DNA from: Rhyzopertha dominica
Taxonomy: Eukaryota; Arthropoda; Insecta; Coleoptera; Bostrichidae
Reading direction: 5' to 3'
Assembly: GCA_025024175.1 (NCBI GenBank)
Contig: QCXZ01000041.1
Coordinates: forward strand, 27,833,786-27,897,785
Length of the DNA stretch: 64,000 nucleotides
Below, one piece after another: positions 36,504 to 47,545 of the stretch. The position numbers and the translations under genes are program-made. The notes under the pieces were generated by a model, which saw only the letters and a list, made by a program, of their open reading frames with translations, was not told the origin of the DNA and searched no databases. How positions within the stretch are numbered: position 1 is the stretch's first letter; each line of letters opens with the position of its first letter.

Positions 36504-37580
36504 GTAGCGACCACAGTATAATAAAGAACCAGTATGTTCACTCTTTGTCGGCACCTTTGATCTCGAGGGGGCTCAGATTTCCAATAAACGTTTTCAAGCT
36601 TGGCAGAGCTCTGCGTTCTGATTGGTCAGAGCAATTGCCCCACAATAAACAGTAAATTCCGCGCTATTGCCAGCATGGACAGTTTTACTTCGGCGTTATC
36701 TGTATTTGTTGTTGTTACGCACGGTATATTGTGATTATTATTACTAGTTTTATAATTTTACGCACTTGTTATGTAGTAATTACTATTCATAGAGCATTAA
36801 ATTGCTATAAAGAATTAGTGACTACCTACTACCTACTGTGAGCAGTCTACATGATGTATATTGCGGACAAATGCGCCAATACATCTGGCAACGTGGCAAT
36901 CCTGATCGTTGGTAGTTGACGTAGGCGGTTATATGGAAGCGGTTGTAGTTGTACGCGTCAACGCGTCTGTAGTTGCCTAATCCAAATATAACTTTGATGT
37001 TTCTGTTCCATAAACATGTTACAGCACTTAGTGACAAATATTTATTCCACTGTGGCTTGGGCATAAAAACCAATTTTGTATGTATAATTAGTTTTAAAAG
37101 TTATATTATTTCTTTTTTAACCTTTTGACTTCAACACTATACACCTACTTTGAGTACCTGCATTCCAGAATTCAATAGTATTTGAAGTGAACCATCAAAA
37201 TTGTTTCTTTCTAACCAAGGAGGTTTATATTCCGCTATGCTAAACCATATTTATCATTTGGTGCATTTCTTTATTCAAAACTATTGCAATAATCATAAAG
37301 TAATTAGAAAATCCCATCAAAATGGATGTAACCTCAATCACCGTTAACGTAACGTTCTCGCTACCTCTGTGTAGGCAAGCAGTATACACAGAACATATGT
37401 TTTTGTTTACACTATGCTAAACACGTGCGCGTACGTTGCTAGGGTAACGAGCAAGTCCCCACACGGAGAACAACCAATAGTATGCCTACATTCTGCTCTT
37501 ACTGATCAGTCGTATAAATTTAAACCCAAGAAAAGTGGGGAGTGATTTTACTGGTTCCTTTATTATACTGTGGTAGCGAC
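36504..37580. mobile_element. 1061-bp MITE with 8-bp target duplications (P- or hAT-type)
   Basis: The element (36,512-37,572) has ~23-bp terminal inverted repeats starting CACAGTATAATAAAG and continuing (G)AACCAGT. It is flanked by exact 8-bp duplications GTAGCGAC at 36,504-36,511 and 37,573-37,580. Eight-base duplications occur in hAT and P superfamilies. The CA start and the GT....AC pattern of the duplication recall P-element targets, but hAT cannot be excluded. No transposase was recognised. The 83-codon minus frame at 36,822-37,073 has no known domain. The interior next to both ends is less AT-rich than the surrounding DNA. Confidence 0.85.
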
Positions 37581-37904
37581 TGTCGCGCTGTCGCCCATGC
37601 GGTAAGTGGGGGTATGTCGCCAGCGTCACTTCGTCGTTCTGTGAACGGTGCTTTAGGTATTCCAACGACCTGTCAAAACGAAATCCAATATGGCCGTTGA
37701 GGGCAACCATTTGTTTTAATGTCATTATAGCAAACATCCTTATGATTGAAAAGTGCCACGCCTTGTGTATTTGTGAAGTTGTGAGTTCTTTTTGCTTTTT
37801 TTAAGATATTATTAGTGTTTTTTAAACGAAAATGCCTGTTACACGCATTGTGCTCCGCTTGGGAGTCACTCACAGAGATGTATGGATCGCTGCAATTAAT
37901 AGAG
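37581..37904. other. Unassigned, partly GC-rich spacer between two elements
   Basis: GC- and CpG-richer for the first ~100 bp (37,581-37,690), then AT-rich. No gene is recognised. The minus frames at 37,486-37,873 cross an element boundary and are not credible genes. Confidence 0.35.
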
Positions 37905-38953
37905 TAGAGGTGTGCAGTTCGTGAACGAACAAACGATGTGTATTATTCAGTTGCGCTACATTGAACGATCTAGTTCGTCAAAATAAAATAAATCAGTTCA
38001 TTTTGAACGCTGCAATACTTGTATGATACTGTACTGAAACAGTTACGCAGTTCGAATTGAACGATTGAGCAATCGCGAGCGACCTTTGGGAAGGAAGAAC
38101 GACCGAATATGTATCTTTTCGTGAACGGACACGCGAACCACGATGTGCGGCCGGCTGAATTACCTGTCTCCGCGATGTCTAACATACAATGGCGTCGCAG
38201 TCTCGCAGTCCCCGTTTCGCTGTTTGGCATTTTATTTAACATTTTGTTGCAAACTAAAATGTTAGAATAATGCAGTAATATAGCAGATATGTAATTATAT
38301 CAATACGCAAATATTGCTGGTACTTTCGAAATGGTTTTAAGCATTTAAGTAATAGTCACCAGGAGAAGTTAAAGTAGGTAGTACAATTATATAATATACA
38401 AAAACAATATTAAATTTGATAAACATTCGGGGACATAATAGGTTACTTTAGTTTTTTTTATAAAATAGGTAATTCTCATTGCAATTTACAATTTAATATT
38501 TACGAATGCATAATTACTGACAAACATAAAAGTCTCGCTCGCTTACACAGCGGTTATCTATTTGTCTTTAACAACAACTATTTTGATTGCAGTTGTATTA
38601 TTATGTATTAGTGAAGTTATTAATTGTCATGTTATTTACAAATCTGAATATATTTCACAACGCCAGTTTCATTAACAGTTAAAGCACCTATTACATTTCA
38701 TATCGCAAATACACACATGTGTATCTATCAACTAAACGGCAATCAGCGGTTGTATGTTATATGACACAAGTACGCAAGTACATAATATGTACTAATATGT
38801 AATGTAATATGTATATGTTATATCAACTGCAGGACTACGAAGTAGGATATCAGAAGCGTCCAGCGAATTCGAACTATACTTCATTTTGAACGATAAAATT
38901 GAACTAGTTCAGCATGAACTATTCACCAAAATGAACTAGAACGCCCATCTCTA
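37905..38953. mobile_element. hAT-like non-autonomous element, TAGAGATGGGC family
   Basis: The left end starts TAGAGGTGTGCAGTTCGTGAAC. The right end is the inverse of TAGAGATGGGCGTTCTAG. Subterminal repeats of GTTCA/TGAAC (GAACTAGTTCA, AGTTCGTTC) occur at both ends. The termini match the element at 56,839-57,566, which has clean 8-bp duplications. Here the flanking octamers (TAATAGAG and ATATACCC) do not match, so the copy is old, rearranged or has a misplaced edge. No transposase was found; the 90-codon minus frame at 37,970-38,242 lies in a GC-richer subterminal part and is not recognised. Confidence 0.72.
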
Positions 38954-41900
38954 ATATACCCTCAGCCGGGGTCACGTGGTTTGGAATGCCTAATTGTCTC
39001 CACTTAATAGATTACATACAATGATGGTACCTTGTATATACAGTAGCACTAAGGTGATATACAGTCACAAAAATCTATTACAGAACCGCAATAGAGAGCC
39101 ATTTTAGGGCAAAATAGTGGCGAGAGATTGGAGAAGGAATCAAACCAATTAAACCTAACCTGAAAGATTAGAAAACTGTTAGATACCAGGCTCTGAAGTA
39201 CAAAGCACGTTGCCAATTACCTAGGAAAGNCAAATAACTGCATCTTAGTACGCGCATTGCTGCGAAAGATGGCCATATATCATTAGGTAAACCAAAGTTT
39301 GTTTTGTGAACCCATAATTATGCCTACGTTTTTAACCGTTATTCGCGATATTATGTGGTAATAATGCGGAAAGTGTAAGACTAATGTAGCATTATGTGGT
39401 GGAGTTGAGTTGAAGTGAGGTTGGGAGATTCCTTGACTAATTTTATCAAGCTCAAAGTTAGCCTTCATGTATTGCTGTTACCATTTCCTATTTATAAAGT
39501 GTTTCTTGAAGACTTATGTCTGGCTTTAATTTACACTTAAACAGTTCAGGCCGATTTATTGGCGATACATAGCCAAGCTTGTCCGTCTTTCCGTGAAAGA
39601 TTATAGTACCTACTACGGATAATTCCGCTTAAAAGGATTACGAACTTTGCCACGCTACAAAATTGCCCTCTTTTAAAAAGAGGGCGATAGAGGTTTCAAA
39701 TGATCAAATGACACCCGTAGATTACAGCAATTTGCAAGTGTAAGATTTTTTTATCGTCTTATTTAAAATTAAACACATAATAATGATCATGCAATATGAG
39801 GACTTAACATAGGAATATGTTATATAAACTTTCAATATGCTCTGAACAGTTACAACACGGATAAGGTTAGGCGTTCCATTTTTAAGTTAAGTACTGTTTC
39901 ACAAGTTTCAATTACATTTTTGAGCTTATTATAGTTTGAGTTTTCCTAAATTCGTTGATTAACATTCGATTTGGCGAAATTTAAGGTCGCTTAGAGCAGA
40001 AAAACAAATAAATGTGCGGTGGTACAAACTCGTAGCTTCTTAATTGCTATATTACGATAAGCATTGTTATTGTACGGTAATTTTATACTTATGGCGATAA
40101 ACTGACTGGTTGGTGTTTGTATTTTTACAATTTGAAATATAAATAAAACTTAACGTTTAACCAGTATAAAGAAAATTGTGTCACATTGAGCTTACTTAAT
40201 TTATTCAAAAATTAAACACTTAACATGGGGTGCCACGTTTCGGCAATCCGTAAAAGCATGAATTCGCCGGCAAAACCAAGGACGCATCCGAATCGTTTAT
40301 TCGTCATCCCGAGTGGAGATATTCCTAGTACCTACTAAGATTAGTTCTTCGTCAAAACACCAATAGCTGTCACCTAATTTATGAAACACCAAACCGATGT
40401 CAAACGACTTTTAAACAAAAGGTTGCTTGTACAGCATGGCTGCCTTTTGGAAACGTGCTGTATCTTCTACTCCTACCTATAGGCAATGGAATTTAAGATT
40501 ACAGCGCCACGGTGGTGAACTACATTCTGTTACATTATTTTACGCGGGAAACGCGGAAATTTCCGAGATCCGTATTTTAACCATTTATAATGACAGGTAC
40601 TAGTTTGAACACAAAAATAATTATTATAAAACAATAACACGCCATGTGCGAAATGCTCGTATCATTTATTTATGTAACAGATTGGAACTAGAGTAGAAAC
40701 CACAAGGTAGCGTATCGCTTATGTTCCATCGCCTACAGGGTCTACTTCAACGAAAGACAAATTTTACTAAGTGCTTGTATTACTGAGTTTTTTCTGATAT
40801 TACTTAAAACACTTTAGTATTAGTATTAAGCACTTTTACTATTAATGAAAAAGGGCTCATTACTCATTCCAAACCACCTGTTTTTGTCATTTGCCTACTT
40901 CTTGAAATAAAAATCTTGTTATGCTTATTGTAAGATCATTACACATTCTTACAAACAGTTAATTGCAAATAGATGGACAGTAGTTGCACTAAACGTAATA
41001 TAATATAATATAATATAATATAATATAATATAAGTAGATTCAAATGTTCTCCAGTTTTCTAGACGTTTGTATGATATACATGTGTTGGCAGTTAAATAAA
41101 TTGCACCAAAGAACCTAAAGCAAACTAATTATTTGAGGAAATGCAGAGGCCAATCTACGTTTGGGGCGCAACTTCGTAGAATTCAAAGTTTTAGAGTTGA
41201 GCTTCTTTTATTACATTCANTACCGAAGTAAAANTGACAGGAGTAAACGCTATACACACGCGATTACCATATTCGGCTTTATACTTCCCCCATAAAACAG
41301 CAGATGCCCCCTTTCTACCTTTTCATTTGCATACGGAATGAAACCTTCGCAAGCTCGGATTTAACAATCAGCTCAAGTTGGAGCTGCACCCAAGCTGTAA
41401 GAGCCCCGTGGCAAAGTTATCAACATTCAGCGTCAGGCGTGACCTACCTTTTAGATTGTATTGAAATTCGCATAAACAACATAACATTTAGGAAGCAGGA
41501 TGTCTTGCTTTTAATGGTCAGCATGGAATATTGTTCTTAAAATAAATGCCGTAAATATTGTTTTCGCTGTAATACTGCGTTTCGTATATTAGAGAAAGAA
41601 AGTACCTATGTATTAAAGGAACTTCTAAAAAAAAAGCTTCTGTTGCAGGTAAAATATTTTGCTGTTTCCAAGATGTCGCTAAACGTGTCCCTACCACACT
41701 CCTCGCTCGTATAGCACACGTGGTAAATCAGATGTACCAAAGGATTGTATTTGTTATAACCAGTTCATCATGGAATGACCTAATAGCTTAAATATTTTTA
41801 CGTTCAAAATTGAACGGTGGATAATACTAAGAGACAATAGCTGCCAATCCCTTGTCAAGTGACACATAGCTTTTTCTTTGCATATAGTTGAACAAATTGT

Positions 41901-42489
41901 ATTCTAATGTAAAATAATGCCGCATAATGCAAGAAAGATTTTGAGTCATCGATACTTGTATAGTATGACTGCTGGAATATTATAATACTGTTTTGTACTA
42001 TATTGGTTTGCTGTTGACTGTTTTCTATCGTCTGATTTTTATACACTATAAGTAATTTATTGACTACCATATAACTCGTTTGTATTTTATATCACTAACC
42101 TGAATAGCTTTCTCATTCTCAAGCAATAAAAATACTAAAACTGTCTTCCATATATCGTACTTATGTATTTAATATGAGAACACATCAGTGGCATTCTGAG
42201 AATAACGTGTTATTTATTCCATATGATCTGTATGGCAAGCAAATGTGATCCCACCAAAAAAATAAAATCTTTCCACCGCAAAAAGTTTTGAGATCTGAGT
42301 CAGTTATTTTATTTCCTAATTAGTTACCTACCACGATTTATAATGACCGTACCAATATTAGGCATCTGTATCTCTTTATTTCTTAGAATCGCATGGCAAC
42401 ATAACATAGTAGAATATTCTTATTTGATTATGTTATCTTGGGATTGCCAAGTCATCATATGACCGCAAGTATTTACATAAATTCATGAA
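38954..42489. other. Unassigned DNA
   Basis: About 3.5 kb with no supported gene. It contains a 10-bp-arm hairpin at 39,665-39,685 (GCCCTCTTTT with its inverse), a pentanucleotide repeat at 40,996, and ambiguous bases near 39,230, 41,220 and 41,234. Confidence 0.45.
40996..41033. repeat. (TAATA)n microsatellite
   Basis: About seven uninterrupted copies of the pentanucleotide TAATA. Confidence 0.95.
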
Positions 42490-42640
42490 GAGAGCTGCGT
42501 TTTGTACTAAGCGACATATTTAATAGATTGGGCCTGTAATTTGCGTAATTGAGTTTACCTCCTTCTGGGCGTAAGCATGGATATTCGATAACTTGATGCA
42601 GTGGAAACTACGCCACGAGTTCATAAATATTTTAGGTTTC
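42490..42640 (-). pseudogene. Possible LINE reverse transcriptase fragment
   Basis: On the minus strand GGKLNYANYRPNLLNMSL resembles the KKGDK....NYRPISLL block of non-LTR retrotransposon reverse transcriptases. It is preceded in other frames by a WRSFH...KLSNI stretch reminiscent of the W....V.PI block. The match is short and frameshifted, so this call is tentative. Confidence 0.4.
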
Positions 42641-43777
42641 TTCCAGTCTTGCAAAAAACACATTACTGATTTTCTGACAATGGATATTAAACCTAATCTA
42701 AGCAAACCTTTTTAGTTTTACAAGAAATGATATATAATCAGAGTATCAATTAAAATAAATGTTTTTTTACTGAAAAACCTTCCCTGTATTTTTCTTCGTA
42801 ATCGTACGTTAAAATAATTGAAAAGAGTGTATTTAGTGTATTAATTACCTTGCTTTTTAAAATTTCGCATTGCAAAACGTTCTTTTGCAGACTTGGAGTA
42901 CCATATTTTCGTTGCTACCAATGAAAATCTATTACTAGACACATTTTTATTTATTAATTGTTTTCGGCACAGATTTAACCAACTTGAGCAGTAATTTCGT
43001 AGTAGCAGAAATATATAGTTATAAAATCTTTTTTACATAGGTACCTTGATGCATACAGAAGGGATGAGGTAACTAACTTTGCCAGCATAACAAATAATCA
43101 TGACAGCCCATTTAACAATCTTAGTTTTACATTTAGCAGCTAACATTCGCCTGCATCTGGTTAACGTTTTCCCAGACCGGTGGATAGGACATTAAAGCCA
43201 GATAGATTTTTTATGATGAAGCCGTTTAAAAAGTCAGGTGTACAAAGAAAGCCACGAAATTTGCAAGAGTTAGAAGTCAGACACAAAATTCAAGAAACAG
43301 GTACCGCCTAATTGACTATTGATTAACTAGGTTATTGCCAAACTGCAGCTGCAGCAGGTCTTCAGCTAGTACATTTAATTTGATGCATATATTTGGTTGG
43401 GGCCATAAAGTATCACCAGCATTAGAATTGTCATCAAATGTATATAAACCAGTAGCGACACCAGCAGAAATTGCTTGACTGCGCTTTTTGTCGTTTATTT
43501 GAAAACACTATTTTTTAAAACCGTTAGAACCATAGAAAATAAAGGCCAGGTGAAGACAAAAAACCTTTGGCATAAACAAGGAACAAAAGACTATAAAATG
43601 AAACATATTTAGCAAAAAAAAGCTTTGTTAAATATATTTTACTGTAAAGCGCATGTATATAGAAATACATACATACATGTTTACACATTTACAGAAATAC
43701 TTTCGGCTAATAGTATATATCTCACCTGTAACGTGAAGAAATACAAAATTCTTAAACTTGTTTTTCTTTTGTTGCAG
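42641..43777. other. Presumed intron upstream of the first receptor exon
   Basis: No gene seen. The final ~25 bp before 43,778 form a pyrimidine-rich tract ending in GTTGCAG, a good 3' splice site. Confidence 0.6.
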
Positions 43778-43892
43778 GCTGTTTCGGACCTACTCCTAGG
43801 TGTCTTTTGCGTGCCATTCACGCTAGTGGGACAGGTGCTGCGCAACTTCATCTTTGGTGCTGCGATGTGCAGGATGATACCATATTTTCAAG
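43778..43892 (+). CDS. Cholecystokinin-like (sulfakinin) receptor, exon covering TM2 to start of TM3
   Basis: 115-bp internal exon of a class A peptide GPCR. It is preceded by a pyrimidine tract and CAG and followed by a GTAAGTG donor. It starts on a codon boundary (phase 0) and ends one base into a codon. The 38 complete codons read AVSDLLLGVF at the start, with the conserved TM2 Asp of the (N)LAVSD motif, then CVPFTLVGQVLRNFIFG for the TM2 end and first extracellular loop. The TM3 cysteine follows in MCRMIPYFQ. AVSDL...FC.PF and the F(I/V)FG..(M/V)C pattern are typical of CCK/gastrin and insect sulfakinin receptors, which bind sulfated peptides and signal through G proteins at the plasma membrane. 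Phase and sequence join perfectly with the exon at 58,851. The frame reads open 5' of the exon back to 43,625, but that part is intron. The exon ending in the NVFLLNL-type TM1/TM2 region was not found upstream. Confidence 0.92.
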
Positions 43893-45239
43893 GTAAGTGT
43901 TTGTAACAAACTAAAGTCTAACGAGCAATCCCTAAACATATTTAATGCGTCTTTAGTCTCATCTCATTAATAGTTGTGTTTTCTATTTGACGCCAACTAC
44001 TTTTATACCGAAAATATTAACTAAGGTAAGCAATATCCTTGTCAAGTACAAGCATTTCGCAGACATCAAATATAAGGATTTAAAAATTTCTCAAGTGACA
44101 GACTCATTAAATTGTTTAGATCTAGATAACTCATGTCGAATATGTGGTCCTGCAAACTCCTGAAATGGAATTTTACCTCTTAAACATAATCAGGAAAAGT
44201 GTGTTTACTTTAATGTAAAGTCTGAAGATTTGCCTTGAACTCTGAGTTGCCATTTGCCTTTTCAGAATACACTATTTTCCTATACTTCACTTATTACAAG
44301 TTAAAATGCCAGTAGCAATGACTTTCAGTTTAAGCAATCATTACTATACCGTGATAACATCAATTTTTTTGTTGTTATAGCTATGAAATCGTTCTAATTT
44401 TTAAGATGCCCAGTACTACTAAGTATCTTAGATTTTCAAATAATTGGACTTAAAAATATCAAAATGGGAGCTTAAAGCTATGTCCCTTTCGCGCACATTC
44501 TTTTAAATTGACTGCAGCCACAGAGCTCCAAAAAGCCGTTTTACCGATTCCGCATATTTATTTTACCAGCGTTGCTGGTAAAGTATGATAAAATCGTATG
44601 TTTGCTTTACTGGTGTGCTGTAATGACTTTCAATGGTTATTGATATTGTTTTTTTATGGTTTCTGTCTCGTTTTCGTTTTGATTTAGTAAGCGTATTACC
44701 AAAATCTGTATTCCCAATAAACATTAACGTTTTTAAACAATTGCTGAATAATCGCTTACCTTGTTAACTTTTTGGTATCAGTGCGTACCTTTTTCTAGTG
44801 TGTGTCCTAGTTAAGGTTACATATAAACTAGCTAAGGACCTTTCAGAGATGTTACGTTTGGGAAACCATAAGTAACTAGGTATTCGTTTAACAGTGACTC
44901 AATCAATTTAATTATTAACCGTGATATGTCACGTATATGGGACTAGTTTGCGGATATAAGTGAATATGTTAGGATTAAACACCGATTTCGGTGTAAACAG
45001 TAAACAGAACGTGTTCTAGCCGCCAACGAGTTACCGATGTCTCAAATATCGCTTTTTGGTAATTTTAAACATTTTTAAATGCATTCTGGGCATTTTGCAA
45101 TTATTGCTAGAAAACGTAATGGTAAACTAGTTCGTTCGTCCTAACCAGAACGCAGTCTGGCCTCAACCAGAACGCAATCTATCATTCTCGGTATTGCCAG
45201 AATGCGACAGAAGTTCGCGATTTATTTATTATTTGCAAA

Positions 45240-45780
45240 TACTGCCAACTGAAAAAAGTAAAACAAAAATATTTGGTAGTGAGCTCAATTTTTGTAATGG
45301 AATGAATTTACCGTGCCAAGTGGACTTCGTAGATACGCAAACCTAGCCTTAATAATTATCAAGATATAAATATTTGACAAAATGTACTTCAAGCACTGAA
45401 TACCAAGACTGTTCAAGAAGCTGCTTACCATCTGCTAGATATCTTCTGCTTGTTAAAACACCTTATTTCAAAATGTTATTCGCAGAGGAAAGAGAATTTG
45501 CAAACTGTATAGCAAAAACCTAACCGAAATATGGCCAAGCTTGAAACTAGTACATGGAAAATAGCGCCATTCAGAAAGTAAGGGATCAATGGAGAGATCG
45601 AACCGGGATGTACGAGACAAGCTTATTGCGCGGATAGAAGATGAGAAAACTGCAAAATGGTCTGAAGAACTGCGATTGTACAAAGTAATAAAAATCATTC
45701 CCTGCATACTGAAATAACAAGATATCCTACGAGGCAATTTTTGGCACGGAGCAGGTAATTGGCCTCAACTACGAAATACT
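45240..45780 (+). pseudogene. Retroviral-type integrase core relic (KRBA2-like)
   Basis: Plus-strand blocks in order match the rve integrase core found in KRBA2-like genes and their transposon relatives. LPTEKSKTKIFGSELNF runs into CQVDFVDTQT, with the first catalytic Asp. A frameshifted LNTKTVQEAAYHLLDIFCLL follows. REFANCIAK stands where the family has DNGREF, so the second Asp region is damaged. LKLVHGK and GSMERSNRDV (the E...N block, with the catalytic Glu) and KWSEELR come next, then SYEAIFGTE matching SPYEAMFG, and LNYEILDLKNV. At least three frameshifts and several stops make it a pseudogene. The LINE relic starts about 60 bp downstream on the same strand. Whether the parent was a Ty3-type retroelement or a Ginger-type DNA element cannot be told from this piece. 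Confidence 0.82.
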
Positions 45781-45837
45781 TGATTTAAAAAATGTTTGCC
45801 AAGCTAGGCGTAAACTGCAATTTTGTAAAACACAGCT

Positions 45838-47545
45838 TTGGATGATGCCACAATGTATTATTATGATTATAAAAATGCAGACTTTAACGCTATCAACTAC
45901 TGCTTATTTTACGCGGACTGGTACTTTTTGTTGACTTGTGATGACGTAAACAGATGTGTCGATACGTTCTATATTTTTTATATTTTTATCGACCTTTTTG
46001 TTACGATACGTAGAAATAATAGTTTTTCCACTTGGTTTAATAAAGTATTGATTCAGTTAATTAAATGAAAGCGTTCCACGAGCAATATAAATTGTTTCCA
46101 ACTGAATTTAATTATAATGTTTTTAGCAATTTAACAAATATGTGTAAGGATGAAACTGATAATGCGTATCTACGATTAATAAATGATGTTGAATCCAAAA
46201 TTATTGAGAATGTTAGGGAATTCTGGAGATACAAAGCAAAAGCAAAATCCGCATGGTATCTTAACTCCTTGTATGATGTATTTTGGGGACAGAATATCAT
46301 CTAACGGACAGGTTATAGCAAACTTATTTCTAGAATATTTCCGGCCAGTTTACATACAAGGATGAACTTAACGTATAGATGTAGCGAATTGCTGTGAAAA
46401 GATATCATTATCTTCTGAAGAAATAGAGTGAAATCTTGAATCTAATGATCAGAGCAAAGGTGCCGGTCCAGATTGCATACCTCCATTGTTTGTGAAATTA
46501 TGTGCTTATAGTTTATTTTTACTTTTGTACTACGTAGTTAACCTTTCCTTGAGCAGCGGGAAATTTCCCAATTCATGGAAACATGGCTTTCTAATTCCTC
46601 TTCACAAATCAGTGGATAGAGCAAACGTAGTTAACTAGAGACCTATTTCCATACAATCATGCATTCGAAGTATTTTTAATAAGATGCTAAACAAATTTTT
46701 TTCTAAACTTCAAAAATAAAATTATTAATGAGGAACACGGTTTCTGTAGTGGTAGATCAACTGTTACTCATTTATTGTTATATGTGGATTACATTAATCA
46801 TTCCTTGGAAGACTGTTATGAGGTAGGCGCTGTTTATACGGATTTTCGTAAAGCTTTCGATATAGTAGACCATCAATGTCTTTTATCTAAGCTGTCTGCG
46901 ATGGGTGCTCATGAATCACTGCATTCGTGGCTGGAATCGTATCTTACCGACAGGTAAACTCGGCTATTGTTACATCAGGTATACCTCAAGGATCATATCT
47001 TGGCCCCTCTNTGTTTTTTCTCTATGTAAACGAAATTAAAACATGCTTTCATCACTGCAAATTTCTTATGTTCGCAGATGATTTAAAATTTTTTAGAACT
47101 ATCTGCAATCCTTCCAATGAAACACTTTCAAAAGACTCATCAAGATTTGAAACTTGGTCTTTTAGCAATGGACTAGATCTTGCTCCTGAAAAATGTAAAT
47201 ACGTTAGGTTTAGTCGGAAGTCATACCCAGTAATACCACCTGATTGCCGCTTATGCGGAATTCGCCTTGAAAGTGTTGACTCGATTAAAGATTTAGGCAT
47301 AATTATTGACAGTAAATTTACATTTAATATACACATTCATTCACAGCATACAAAATAGCTCTGAATGCCACCATAGCATCATTATTTAAAATAATCTCTA
47401 TTGCAAACTATGAATATTATCAAACAGACGAAGCTATTATTATTTCGAGTGCGCTGTTAAAAGTTACTGTTCACATTGAAATCATGAAGTATTTATCAAC
47501 TGCATTGCTCGTAAAAATGGAACAGACGAGAGTTTTAAGTAGTTA
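45838..47545 (+). pseudogene. 5'-truncated CR1/Jockey-type LINE, reverse transcriptase relic
   Basis: Non-LTR retrotransposon pol lacking the endonuclease domain. The linker after the endonuclease starts near 45,850 (DFNAINYCLFYADW, then NNSFSTWFNKVLIQLIK) and continues to 46,300 (LTNMCKDETDNAYLRL, VESKIIENVREFW). Reverse transcriptase blocks follow: KGAGPDCIPPLFVK (~46,455), GKFPNSWKHGFLIPLHKS (~46,560), RPISIQSCIRSIFNKML (~46,640), HGFCSGRSTVTHLL (~46,735), YTDFRKAFDIVDH (~46,835) with the first catalytic Asp, SGIPQGSYLGPS (~46,975), and FADDLKFF (~47,070) with the catalytic Asp pair. Thumb-region DLGIIIDSKFTF lies at ~47,295. Homology fades near 47,545, before the usual C-terminal end. At least four frameshifts or stops and one ambiguous base (47,011) break it. 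It belongs to the same subfamily as the minus-strand fragment at 51,487-51,780. Confidence 0.93.

Noticed and set aside
43625..43777. Upstream extension of the receptor reading frame to an ATG at 43,625
   Set aside because: A strong pyrimidine tract and CAG acceptor precede 43,778. The family needs TM1 just before this exon, and the upstream residues do not resemble TM1.
47052..47336. 94-codon minus frame over the LINE
   Set aside because: Antisense shadow of the LINE reverse transcriptase frame.
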